The translations under genes and the position numbers were made by a program. A stretch of DNA of 28,149 nt. Source: VFZP01 sp043755595. Lineage in GTDB: Bacteria > Acidobacteriota > Terriglobia > Bryobacterales > Bryobacteraceae. The notes under the pieces are model-generated. The model did not search any database. It saw nothing but the letters and a program-made list of their open reading frames with translations, and was not told the DNA's origin. This document shows, one piece after another, positions 10,324 to 17,092 of the stretch (the first letter of the stretch is position 1; every line of letters begins with the position of its first letter). The stretch covers positions 1 through 28,149 of the forward strand of contig JAYUSQ010000020.1 in the NCBI GenBank assembly GCA_043755595.1. Direction: 5' to 3'.

Positions 10324-11601
10324 ATGATCTGGCCACTGGGGTTGGGAATCTTGTGGTTGTCAAGCCTTTCGCCTGCGGCGGCGCCGGAAGGACTCCCTGC
10401 CGGGCTAGCGGCACTCACTCGTGTGGACTTTGACACCGCGCTTCCGATTCTTCAGCAGGCCGCACAGTCGCAATCAACCAAAGCCGGAGCCCACCTGGCG
10501 TTGGGGCGTTTGCATCGCCTGGCCTTTGATCGGGTGAGTGCGCTCAAGCATTTTTCGGAGGCCTTCGCTGCATCGCCGGATGACGCTGAGGTGCTGGCAA
10601 CGTACGCCGCTGCCACGCCAGATCGCTCTCTTGAACTGGCGCTGCTGCGCCGGTTGGTGGACCTACACGGCCCCGATGCAGCGTGCCTCCGCCGCATCGC
10701 TCTCCTCAAACAACTCGGCGGCCGCACAGTGAACCGGCTTAAGACCCCGTACACCGGCTACAGGTTGAGGATGCCGGTGGCATACTCTCGGGAAAGCCGC
10801 GCTGCAGGCTGGTTGGTCAGTGTTGAACTCAACGGTTCGCACCCCCTTCGCCTGATGCTCGACACCGGAGCGCGGGGGCTACTGGTCACGCCATCGGCGG
10901 CTCGCTCGGCAAAGCTCGAACGGCTCGGGGAAACCGAGGTCGGCGGCTTCGGAACGGGCGGGGCGCGCCGCGCCGAGCTCCTGCTCGCTGAATCGATGCG
11001 GATCGGTGAGCTTGCCTTCGCCAATGTAATGGTGGCGGCGGCCAACCATGACTTTCCCGCCGAACTGGACGGGCTGATCGGGCTCGATCTGTTTCGCCAG
11101 TTTCGGATCACCCTCGACGGCAAGAGCAGTTTGCTGAGGTTGACTCCGTTTCCGGATGCCGAGCCCGCCGACGGGGAAGGCGAGCGTCCCTGGCCGCGCT
11201 ACGAAACCGGAGCTTCCGGACTCCGCAGCGGCCGCACCCTCCTCCAATCCAGACACTTGCTAATTGCGCCTGTCCAGTTGGAGGCGGGTCCTCTCGCCCA
11301 TTTCGTACTGGACTCCGGCGCGGCATATTCAATGGTGCAGACGCAGGAACCGGCAGTCGTGATGCGCCAAGTCTCGCTTCAGGGGCTCTCGGGTTTCACT
11401 TCCGCCGATGAAGTGCTGCGCCCAATGCGGATCGAGTTTCCCGGAGGCCGCCGTGCGTTGCTGCGCGAGGCGATCGCTACCGACTTGTCGCCGGTGAGCG
11501 AATCGTTCGGCGTGCAGATCGACGGTTTCGTCGGGTTTCCTATGCTCCGGCGGCTCGTCACCACCATTGACTTGCGCTCGGGCGCCCTGAACATGCAATA
11601 A
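10324..11601 (+). CDS. Secreted TPR protein with two retropepsin-like aspartyl protease halves
   Basis: A 425-residue protein. Residues 1-20 (MIWPLGLGILWLSSLSPAAA) are a signal peptide. Residues ~35-130 are helical and tetratricopeptide-like (AHLALGRLHRLAFDRVSALK). Two aspartyl-protease-like halves follow. The first has LMLDTGARGLLVTPSA (Asp180) and closes with LDGLIGLDLFRQFRITLDG. The second has FVLDSGAAYSMVQT (Asp330) and closes with IDGFVGFPMLRRLVTTIDL. Two D-[TS]-G motifs in one chain could form a complete pepsin-like site without dimerisation. Such proteins are common in Acidobacteria; substrates are unknown. It lies 67 bp upstream of the phosphonate operon on the same strand and may be cotranscribed, but its own function gives no phosphorus link. 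Confidence 0.72.
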   Translation: MIWPLGLGILWLSSLSPAAAPEGLPAGLAALTRVDFDTALPILQQAAQSQSTKAGAHLALGRLHRLAFDRVSALKHFSEAFAASPDDAEVLATYAAATPDRSLELALLRRLVDLHGPDAACLRRIALLKQLGGRTVNRLKTPYTGYRLRMPVAYSRESRAAGWLVSVELNGSHPLRLMLDTGARGLLVTPSAARSAKLERLGETEVGGFGTGGARRAELLLAESMRIGELAFANVMVAAANHDFPAELDGLIGLDLFRQFRITLDGKSSLLRLTPFPDAEPADGEGERPWPRYETGASGLRSGRTLLQSRHLLIAPVQLEAGPLAHFVLDSGAAYSMVQTQEPAVVMRQVSLQGLSGFTSADEVLRPMRIEFPGGRRALLREAIATDLSPVSESFGVQIDGFVGFPMLRRLVTTIDLRSGALNMQ

Positions 11602-11623
11602 GTCAGATTCAGCCGCAACCGGG

Positions 11624-11641
11624 CTGTCATTGCCTCGACAC
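11624..11641 (+). promoter_or_regulatory. Candidate PhoB half-site upstream of the phosphonate operon
   Basis: CTGTCAT at 11624-11630 is an exact match to the enterobacterial Pho-box half-site. Four bases later TCGACAC (11635-11641) matches the second half-site (CTGTCAC) at only four of seven positions. It lies 38 bases before the GTG start of the transporter gene, a sensible position, but one perfect 7-mer is weak evidence. Confidence 0.3.
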
Positions 11642-11668
11642 AATCAACCGCTACCGTAACGGGAACTC

Positions 11669-12829
11669 GTGTTCCCGCGCACCTTCGCATTAACCTGGAT
11701 CGCCTATTGCGGTTACTATCTGTGCCGCAAGAACTTCAGCGTGCTGATGCCGTATCTAAAGACCGAACAAGGCTACAGCTCCGAGGCACTGGCGCAGGTG
11801 CTGTTCGTCTATAGCCTTGCCTACGCCGGCGGGCAATTCGGAATGGGGCAGTTGACGGACCGCGTCGGTTCGCGGGTGGTCGTGATGGGTGGGGCGCTGG
11901 TTTCGGCGGCTTGCTCCACGTTAACAGGCACGGGCTTTCCGCTCGTGATTTCGCAAGGAGTGAATGGCATTGCGCAGGCCTCCGGCTGGCCGGGAGTTCT
12001 CAAACTCGCCCGGGATTGGTTCCCCACCGCCAACCGGGGCGTTGTGATGGCCTGGTGGGGAACCCATTTGGTGGTGGGCGGCTTTCTCGCTACAAATCTG
12101 GCGGCGAGTGTTAGCGTAGGTGGTTGGCGCCGCGCTGCGTGGGCGCCTTCCATTTTCCTCGCCCTCATCGGCTTGGCGTTTGGGATCCTGGCGCGCGACC
12201 GAGGTCACTCCCTCATCGTAGAAGGCGCGCGGGAGAGCAAAGCCGTGCTGATCCCGCTCACGCTCACCCGTCCTTTGCTGGCGATCGCCGCCATGTACTT
12301 CTGCGTGAAACTGGCGCGTTACTCATTTTTGTTTTGGCTTCCACTCTATATGACCGAGCAGTTGCGCTACGGGCCAGTTCAGGCCGGCTATGCATCTTCG
12401 GCGTTTGAGTTCGTCGGCTTCGGTGGCGTGCTCGTGGCGGGCTACGCGTCGGAGCGCTTCGGCCGCGGCGCGCGCTTCCCAGTGGCCGCCATCATGATGG
12501 CCGGCTTGGCGGTGTTGTGTCTGGCGTACCCATTTATCAGCCGGATCGGCACACTGAGCAATCTCACGGCGATTTCGTTGATTGGCGCATTCACTTTCGG
12601 ACCAGACGTGCTGATGGCGGGAGTGGGCACGCAAGAAGCCGTGCCGGCGGGCGCGACTGGCCGCGCCGCGGGTTTCGTCAACTGTGTGGGCTCGGCCGGG
12701 CAGATGGTATCACCGTATTTGGTGGCGTTGGTTTCAAGCAGGTTCGGCTGGGATGCTCTGTTTGCCGCTCTCAGCCTTGCCGCCTTGCTTGGCGCTGTCG
12801 CCTTGGCCACGCAATGGAGAACAAGATGA
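11669..12829 (+). CDS. MFS transporter, organophosphate/phosphate antiporter (OPA) type, probable phosphonate importer
   Basis: A 386-residue, strongly hydrophobic protein with the layout of a 12-helix major facilitator. The N-terminus FALTWIAYCGYYLCRKNFSV carries the Y..R.NFS motif of OPA carriers (GlpT/UhpT-like). GQLTDRVGSR is the loop 2-3 MFS motif, and GYASERFGRGAR its counterpart in the second half. The GTG start at 11669 is the only suitable upstream start, with a weak GGGA before it. Its last codons overlap the ATG of the FAD oxidoreductase (ATGA at 12826-12829), so they are translationally coupled. As first gene of a phosphonate operon, it most likely imports 2-aminoethylphosphonate or a relative; the substrate is inferred from context, since OPA carriers also take sugar phosphates. 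Confidence 0.8.
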   Translation: MFPRTFALTWIAYCGYYLCRKNFSVLMPYLKTEQGYSSEALAQVLFVYSLAYAGGQFGMGQLTDRVGSRVVVMGGALVSAACSTLTGTGFPLVISQGVNGIAQASGWPGVLKLARDWFPTANRGVVMAWWGTHLVVGGFLATNLAASVSVGGWRRAAWAPSIFLALIGLAFGILARDRGHSLIVEGARESKAVLIPLTLTRPLLAIAAMYFCVKLARYSFLFWLPLYMTEQLRYGPVQAGYASSAFEFVGFGGVLVAGYASERFGRGARFPVAAIMMAGLAVLCLAYPFISRIGTLSNLTAISLIGAFTFGPDVLMAGVGTQEAVPAGATGRAAGFVNCVGSAGQMVSPYLVALVSSRFGWDALFAALSLAALLGAVALATQWRTR

Positions 12830-13962
12830 CCGAAAGAAGTGCTGATGTCGCGGTCGTAGGTGGGGGCATCATTGGACTCGCACACGCCTACGCCGCCGCT
12901 TCCGCGGGCCGGCGCGTGGTGCTGTTTGAGAGAAACGCCCGGGCGTCTGGAGCGTCGGTCCGCAACTTCGGCTTGATTTGGCCGATTGGACAACCGGCCG
13001 GGCCGCGGCTGGAGATGGCCCTCGAGAGCGCCGGGATCTGGCGTGAAGTACTAACGCAGTCGGGCTTGCCGTTCTTCGACACAGGCTCGCTGCACTTGGC
13101 CCATCGTGACGACGAACGGGCCGTTGCCCAGGAGTTTGCCGGGCGTGGACCCGCGCTCGGATATCGTTGCTCGTGGCTCACCCCCGCCGAGGCACTGAGC
13201 AAATCGCCCGCTCTGGTGGCTTCAGGGCTCCAGGGTGCGTTGTGGAGCGAGACGGAGCTAACGGTCGACCCGCGGCTGGTCGTCGCGGCCCTGCCTGATT
13301 GGCTGGCGGCCCGCCACGGAGTGGAACTGCGATACGGCCATCCCGTGCGCGGCATCGATCTCCCGATTGTCCGCACGCTTGACGAAACATGGAAAGTGGA
13401 TCGGGCGATTGTCTGTTCCGGCGACGACTTCGAGACGCTCTATCCTGAACACTTCCTCCAGTCCGGCATTGTTCGGTGTAAGCTGCAGATGATGCGGACC
13501 GTCCCGCAGCCGGACCGGTGGCAATTGGGACCGGCACTAGCCGGTGGGCTCACGCTCCGGTTCTATCCTTCCTTTCAACTCTGCTCCACACTCGCGGCCT
13601 TGAGCCGGCGAATCGCCGCCGAGTCTCCGCAATTCGACGAATGGGGAATTCACGTGATGGCGTCACAGACACCCGAGCTTGAGATCACGATAGGCGATTC
13701 CCATGAGTACGGCAATCAGGTGGACATCTTCAATCGCGAGGAGATAGACGGCATGATCATCGGCTACCTGCGCTCGTTCCTGAAGTTGCCCGTGGAGACA
13801 ATCGCGCAGCGCTGGTATGGCGTCTACGCCAAGCACCCCGACCGGCCCTTCGTTCGATTCGAACCATCTCCGGGCGTGACCGTTGTGACGGCGCTTGGCG
13901 GCGCGGGCATGACGTTGTCGTTTGGGCTAGGCGCCGATACGTGGCGGCGAATTGGTAAGTAA
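12826..13962 (+). CDS. FAD-dependent aminophosphonate oxidoreductase (TIGR03364-type)
   Basis: A 378-residue DAO/glycine-oxidase-fold enzyme. The start has the dinucleotide-binding motif VAVVGGGIIGLAHAYAAA and an acidic strand end FERN. The C-terminus VTVVTALGGAGMTLSFGLG closes the FAD site. The ATG at 12826 is preferred over in-frame upstream codons (12814, 12517) because GGAGA lies five bases before it and it overlaps the transporter stop. It resembles the FAD oxidoreductases recurrent in phosphonate clusters. Members of that group oxidise N-methyl-2-aminoethylphosphonate, and some also 2-aminoethylphosphonate, to phosphonoacetaldehyde. No PhnW transaminase is encoded here, so this enzyme probably supplies the substrate of PhnX two genes downstream. 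Amine preference cannot be read from sequence by eye. Confidence 0.82.
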   Translation: MTERSADVAVVGGGIIGLAHAYAAASAGRRVVLFERNARASGASVRNFGLIWPIGQPAGPRLEMALESAGIWREVLTQSGLPFFDTGSLHLAHRDDERAVAQEFAGRGPALGYRCSWLTPAEALSKSPALVASGLQGALWSETELTVDPRLVVAALPDWLAARHGVELRYGHPVRGIDLPIVRTLDETWKVDRAIVCSGDDFETLYPEHFLQSGIVRCKLQMMRTVPQPDRWQLGPALAGGLTLRFYPSFQLCSTLAALSRRIAAESPQFDEWGIHVMASQTPELEITIGDSHEYGNQVDIFNREEIDGMIIGYLRSFLKLPVETIAQRWYGVYAKHPDRPFVRFEPSPGVTVVTALGGAGMTLSFGLGADTWRRIGK

Positions 13963-13978
13963 CAGTGAGAGAGTGGGG

Positions 13979-15058
13979 ATGAAATCACAAGCAACGGTGT
14001 TTCACGCGCCGGGCCGTCCTTTGGCGATGGAGAATTTTCTGTTGCCGGAACCCGGCGCGGGCGAGGTACTTGTGCGCATACGTTGCGCCACCATCTGCGC
14101 CAGCGATCTCCACAGTATCGGCGGTCGGCGGAGTTGCCCGGTGCCGAGTGTGTTGGGGCACGAGATGGTGGGTGACGTGGCGGCACTGCCGCCGGGTGAG
14201 CCTGTGCGAGACGTCCACGGTCGGCCCGTGGCGGAAGGCGAGCGAATCACGTGGTCGATGGTGTGGAGTTGCGGCGACTGCTACTACTGCCAGCGCGGGC
14301 TGCGTTCGCAGTGCGAGCGGCTCTTCAAGTTCGGACATGAGCGCACCGGAACCGGCCATGACCTATCTGGCGCGTATGCCGAGTTCTGTTTGCTGCCGGC
14401 GGGGTCGGCGATCTTCCCTGTTCCTTCTCAGATTCCAGACTGCGTAGCCGCGCCCGCCAACTGCGCAACCGCTACCGTGGCGGCCGTGCTGCGGCATTGT
14501 GGCTCAGTCTCGGGGCAAAACGTCGTGATCATCGGCGCGGGCATGCTCGGCCTGACGGCGTGTGCCACGGCACGGGAAGGCGGAGCAGCACAAGTGCTGG
14601 TAGTGGAGCCGGACCAACTGCGCCGAGAATCCGCACAGCGCTTCGGCGCCTCTTGGGTGGACGCGCCGGAGGCTGATCTACACACCGCGATCATGGCCGC
14701 CACCGGAGGACGCGGTGCTGATTTCGCGCTGGAATTTTCCGGTGCGCCGGAGGCCACCGAATCCGCAGTCGATTGGCTCCGGCCAGGAGGCCACCTGGTC
14801 ATGGCCGGCGCAGTGTTTCCCGCACGTCCCTTGCAATTGTCTGGTGACCGGTTGGTGCGCCGGATGCTGAAGCTGACCGGCGTCTACAACTACAACCCTG
14901 AAGACCTCGACGCTGCCTTGCACTTTCTCGCCGTAGCCTGCGAACGGTACCCTTTTCGAGAACTCGTGGGCGCCAGCTTCGCCCTCAGCGATATCAATAC
15001 CGCGATCGCTTTCGCCGAACGCGAGCGGCCGCCTCGCGTCTCGGTCGTTCCTCTTTGA
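13979..15058 (+). CDS. Zinc-dependent alcohol dehydrogenase of phosphonate clusters (TIGR03366-type)
   Basis: A 359-residue medium-chain dehydrogenase. Catalytic zinc ligands are visible in CATICASDLHSIGG and LGHEMVG. The structural zinc loop CGDCYYCQRGLRSQC has all four cysteines. The nucleotide-binding motif is VVIIGAGMLGLTACATA, followed by an acidic residue at the strand end (LVVEPDQ), suggesting NAD rather than NADP. ATG 13979 is chosen because the homologous region starts at MKSQATVFHAP and AGAGAG lies upstream; the longer frame from 13952 would overlap the previous gene. Its chemical role in these operons is not established. Oxidation of a hydroxyalkylphosphonate to phosphonoacetaldehyde, or reduction of acetaldehyde made by PhnX, are both reasonable inferences. 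Confidence 0.82.
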   Translation: MKSQATVFHAPGRPLAMENFLLPEPGAGEVLVRIRCATICASDLHSIGGRRSCPVPSVLGHEMVGDVAALPPGEPVRDVHGRPVAEGERITWSMVWSCGDCYYCQRGLRSQCERLFKFGHERTGTGHDLSGAYAEFCLLPAGSAIFPVPSQIPDCVAAPANCATATVAAVLRHCGSVSGQNVVIIGAGMLGLTACATAREGGAAQVLVVEPDQLRRESAQRFGASWVDAPEADLHTAIMAATGGRGADFALEFSGAPEATESAVDWLRPGGHLVMAGAVFPARPLQLSGDRLVRRMLKLTGVYNYNPEDLDAALHFLAVACERYPFRELVGASFALSDINTAIAFAERERPPRVSVVPL

Positions 15059-15063
15059 TCCTC

Positions 15064-15885
15064 ATGCAACCTACACGTCCACTGCCTGGCGTCCGCGCCG
15101 TCATCTTCGACATCTCGGGAACCGTGATGGACTTCGGCAGCCGAGGCCCGGTAGCCGCCTTCGTCGAGCTCTTCGCGCGCCATGGAGTCTTGATATCGGA
15201 AGCCGATGCCAAGCGGCCGATGGGCACGCACAAGCGCGATCATGTGTGGGCTCTGCTGTCGGATCCGATTGTCGCCGAGCGGTGGAAGCAGGTCCATGGC
15301 TCCGTGCCAGACCAGCAGACTCTCGACGCCGTCTACGAAGGCTTCGGACCCCTGCAGGTCGAAGTGCTGCGTCGGCACTTCGATTTGTTGCCGGGGGTGC
15401 CAAAGATCACCGCCGCGCTGCGCGCCCGGTCCATCCGCGTGGCTTCCACAACAGGCTTCGAGTCGGCGATGATGACCGAGTTGAAGGCAGCGGCCGCCGC
15501 GCAAGGCTATGAACCCGAGTGCTGGGTGACTCCCGATCTGGTGGGCGGCGGGCGGCCGGCCCCCTGGATGATCTATTACGCGGCGCGGCAGTTGGGCGTC
15601 TTCCCGTTGAGCTCGTTTGTCAAGGTCGGCGACACGCCGGCGGATATTGCGGAAGCTCTGAACGCAGGCGCCTGGGCGGTCTCCGTGGTATCGACGGGGA
15701 ATGAGATCGGGCTCTCGCGCGAGCAATGGGAGACGCTGCCCGCCGATCGCCGCGCCGAGCTATACGGGCAGGCCGAAGCGAAGTTCCGCGCGCTGGGAGC
15801 TCACTATGTGATCGACTCCGTGGCCGCGCTGCTCCCGGTGATCGATGAAATCTCGGTAAGGATTGAGCGCGGTGAACGGCCGTGA
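15064..15885 (+). CDS. phnX: Phosphonoacetaldehyde hydrolase (phosphonatase)
   Basis: Cleaves phosphonoacetaldehyde to acetaldehyde and phosphate in the cytoplasm. It is a 273-residue HAD-fold enzyme, close to the family length. Counting from ATG 15064, the nucleophile is Asp16 in VIFDISGT and the Schiff-base lysine is Lys57 in RPMGTHKRDHV. Their 41-residue spacing equals the Asp12-Lys53 spacing of the Bacillus cereus enzyme. The acidic metal-binding motif is FVKVGDTPADIAEALNAG, and GRPAPWMIYYAA is also family-typical. Unusual: the usual D-W-A-G-T is D-I-S-G-T here, so both residues after the nucleophile differ. A TTG at 15055 overlapping the previous stop is an alternative start; neither has a strong ribosome-binding site. 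The gene couples to its neighbours by position. Confidence 0.88.
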   Translation: MQPTRPLPGVRAVIFDISGTVMDFGSRGPVAAFVELFARHGVLISEADAKRPMGTHKRDHVWALLSDPIVAERWKQVHGSVPDQQTLDAVYEGFGPLQVEVLRRHFDLLPGVPKITAALRARSIRVASTTGFESAMMTELKAAAAAQGYEPECWVTPDLVGGGRPAPWMIYYAARQLGVFPLSSFVKVGDTPADIAEALNAGAWAVSVVSTGNEIGLSREQWETLPADRRAELYGQAEAKFRALGAHYVIDSVAALLPVIDEISVRIERGERP

Positions 15886-15890
15886 AAGGA
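15885..15890 (+). promoter_or_regulatory. Ribosome-binding site deciding the HD-oxygenase start
   Basis: AAAGGA lies directly against the ATG at 15891 but six bases before the ATG at 15897, so the latter is the spatially correct start. Confidence 0.6.
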
Positions 15891-15896
15891 ATGGCG

Positions 15897-16517
15897 ATGA
15901 GCGAAGCATTATCGGCGGAAGCTGTGGTTGAGGAAGTGTTGACTCTGCTGTGCGCATCCGGCGGCGATCGATATTTCGGCGAAGCGGTGTCGAAGTTGGA
16001 GCACGCCGAACAATGCGCCTGGCATGCGCGCCAGGCGGGCTCCGACGAGGAACTCGTGCTGGCCGCGCTGCTGCACGATGTCGGCCACCTGTTCGACGTC
16101 GAAGGCACCGAGCGGCATGAACGTGTGGGTGTCGTGAATCACGACGAAATGGGCAAGCAGTGGTTGCTGGCCAGGGGATTCTCCGAGCGGCTGGCCCGGT
16201 TGGTCGGCGGGCATGTAGACGCCAAACGCTATCTGACAGCCACCAACGCTGCTTATATGGAACGGCTCTCGCCGGCCAGCGTCGAGACGCTCAAGCTGCA
16301 GGGCGGTCCGATGAATGCCACTGATGCCGCCGTCTACGCCACTGAGCCATGTTTGAAAGACATGCTGCGGCTGCGCACGTGGGATGAAATGGCGAAAGAC
16401 CCGGGCTGGACTGGGCCTGGGTTAGAGTCCTATCGGGAGATGTTGGTCCGGCATTTGACGCGGCCGTCCGAAGCCGGGGAGCCGATCCAAGTGAACCAAC
16501 TCCAAACTCCGCCATAG
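15897..16517 (+). CDS. PhnZ-like HD-domain diiron oxygenase of phosphonate clusters (TIGR03276-type)
   Basis: A 206-residue HD-domain protein. PhnZ is a mixed-valent diiron oxygenase that splits 2-amino-1-hydroxyethylphosphonate into glycine and phosphate. From memory of PhnZ, its iron ligands H34, H58, D59, H80, H104 and D161 all align here at a constant +2 offset: H36 (in KLEHAEQ), H60 and D61 (LLHDVGHL), H82 (VVNHDEM), H106 (GGHVDAK) and D163 (RTWDEM). The loop residues Tyr24 and Glu27 that mark the oxygenase branch also match, as Tyr26 and Glu29 (RYFGEAV). Lysine and arginine residues at the expected substrate-phosphonate positions are present. No PhnY hydroxylase is nearby, so the source of a 1-hydroxy substrate is open. 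Its 3' end overlaps btaB by 88 bases on the opposite strand. Confidence 0.82.
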   Translation: MSEALSAEAVVEEVLTLLCASGGDRYFGEAVSKLEHAEQCAWHARQAGSDEELVLAALLHDVGHLFDVEGTERHERVGVVNHDEMGKQWLLARGFSERLARLVGGHVDAKRYLTATNAAYMERLSPASVETLKLQGGPMNATDAAVYATEPCLKDMLRLRTWDEMAKDPGWTGPGLESYREMLVRHLTRPSEAGEPIQVNQLQTPP

Positions 16518-17092
16518 GCGTGTACGATTTCCATCCGGCTACATTGCAGCCCGCAGCCCGCGATCGCCGGCATGATGTGACCCTCCATCCGGACATGATT
16601 AAGGCTCATCCACTGGCGAAACCAGGCATGGGGTGTGTCGTGAAAATCCACTGCTGCCACGCGACCCGCCGGATGAAGATCTTGCACACAGTGTTCCAGC
16701 ACGGCGGCGTAGCCGGGGTTGATCATCGAGAGGCAGTAAGAGAAGACGATGAGGTCAAAAGGGCGGCCTTGCGCGATCGGCGCGCGGTAGGCTACCTGAA
16801 ACAAAGAAACTCGCGTCCCAAATCGGCGGGTTTTCCGCCGGGCAATCTCGAGCATGTCAGCCGAGCAATCCAGGCCCACTACCTCGGCGGCGGGGAAGAC
16901 CCGGGCCAGTTCCATGAGGTTGGCGCCGGTGCCACAACCGATCTCCAGGATGCGGGAGGGAACCGGACCTTCGGCGGCCAGCCGTACCAGTCTGCCGCGG
17001 CCGAACAAAAACGCCCAGCGCGTGGCGTCGTAGATTCGAGAATGCCACCGATAGTAATTGTTCAGCTGGGCGGTAGCGGCGAGGTCAGTCAC
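16430..17092 (-). CDS. btaB: Betaine-lipid N-methyltransferase BtaB
   Basis: BtaB adds three methyl groups from S-adenosylmethionine to diacylglyceryl-homoserine, completing the phosphorus-free lipid DGTS. The 220-residue protein starts with MTDLAATAQLNNYYRWHSRI and YDATRWAFLFGR, matching the BtaB opening Y..H..IYD.TR..FL.GR. The class I methyltransferase motif I is RILEIGCGTGANLMEL, followed by VVGLDCSADML and the post-motif IVFSYCLSMI. The GTG start at 17092 overlaps the btaA stop and has GGAGG four bases upstream. The last ~17 residues look like read-through beyond the usual C-terminus, and this tail overlaps the 3' end of the HD-oxygenase gene on the other strand. The btaA neighbour makes the assignment secure. 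Confidence 0.85.
   Translation of the reverse strand: MTDLAATAQLNNYYRWHSRIYDATRWAFLFGRGRLVRLAAEGPVPSRILEIGCGTGANLMELARVFPAAEVVGLDCSADMLEIARRKTRRFGTRVSLFQVAYRAPIAQGRPFDLIVFSYCLSMINPGYAAVLEHCVQDLHPAGRVAAVDFHDTPHAWFRQWMSLNHVRMEGHIMPAIAGCGLQCSRMEIVHAYGGVWSWFTWIGSPASDGRVKCRTNISR

Noticed and set aside
12517..12825. Longer N-terminus for the FAD oxidoreductase
   Set aside because: The 103 extra codons lie inside the transporter gene and precede the FAD-binding motif; ATG 12826 has a proper ribosome-binding site and the usual overlap.
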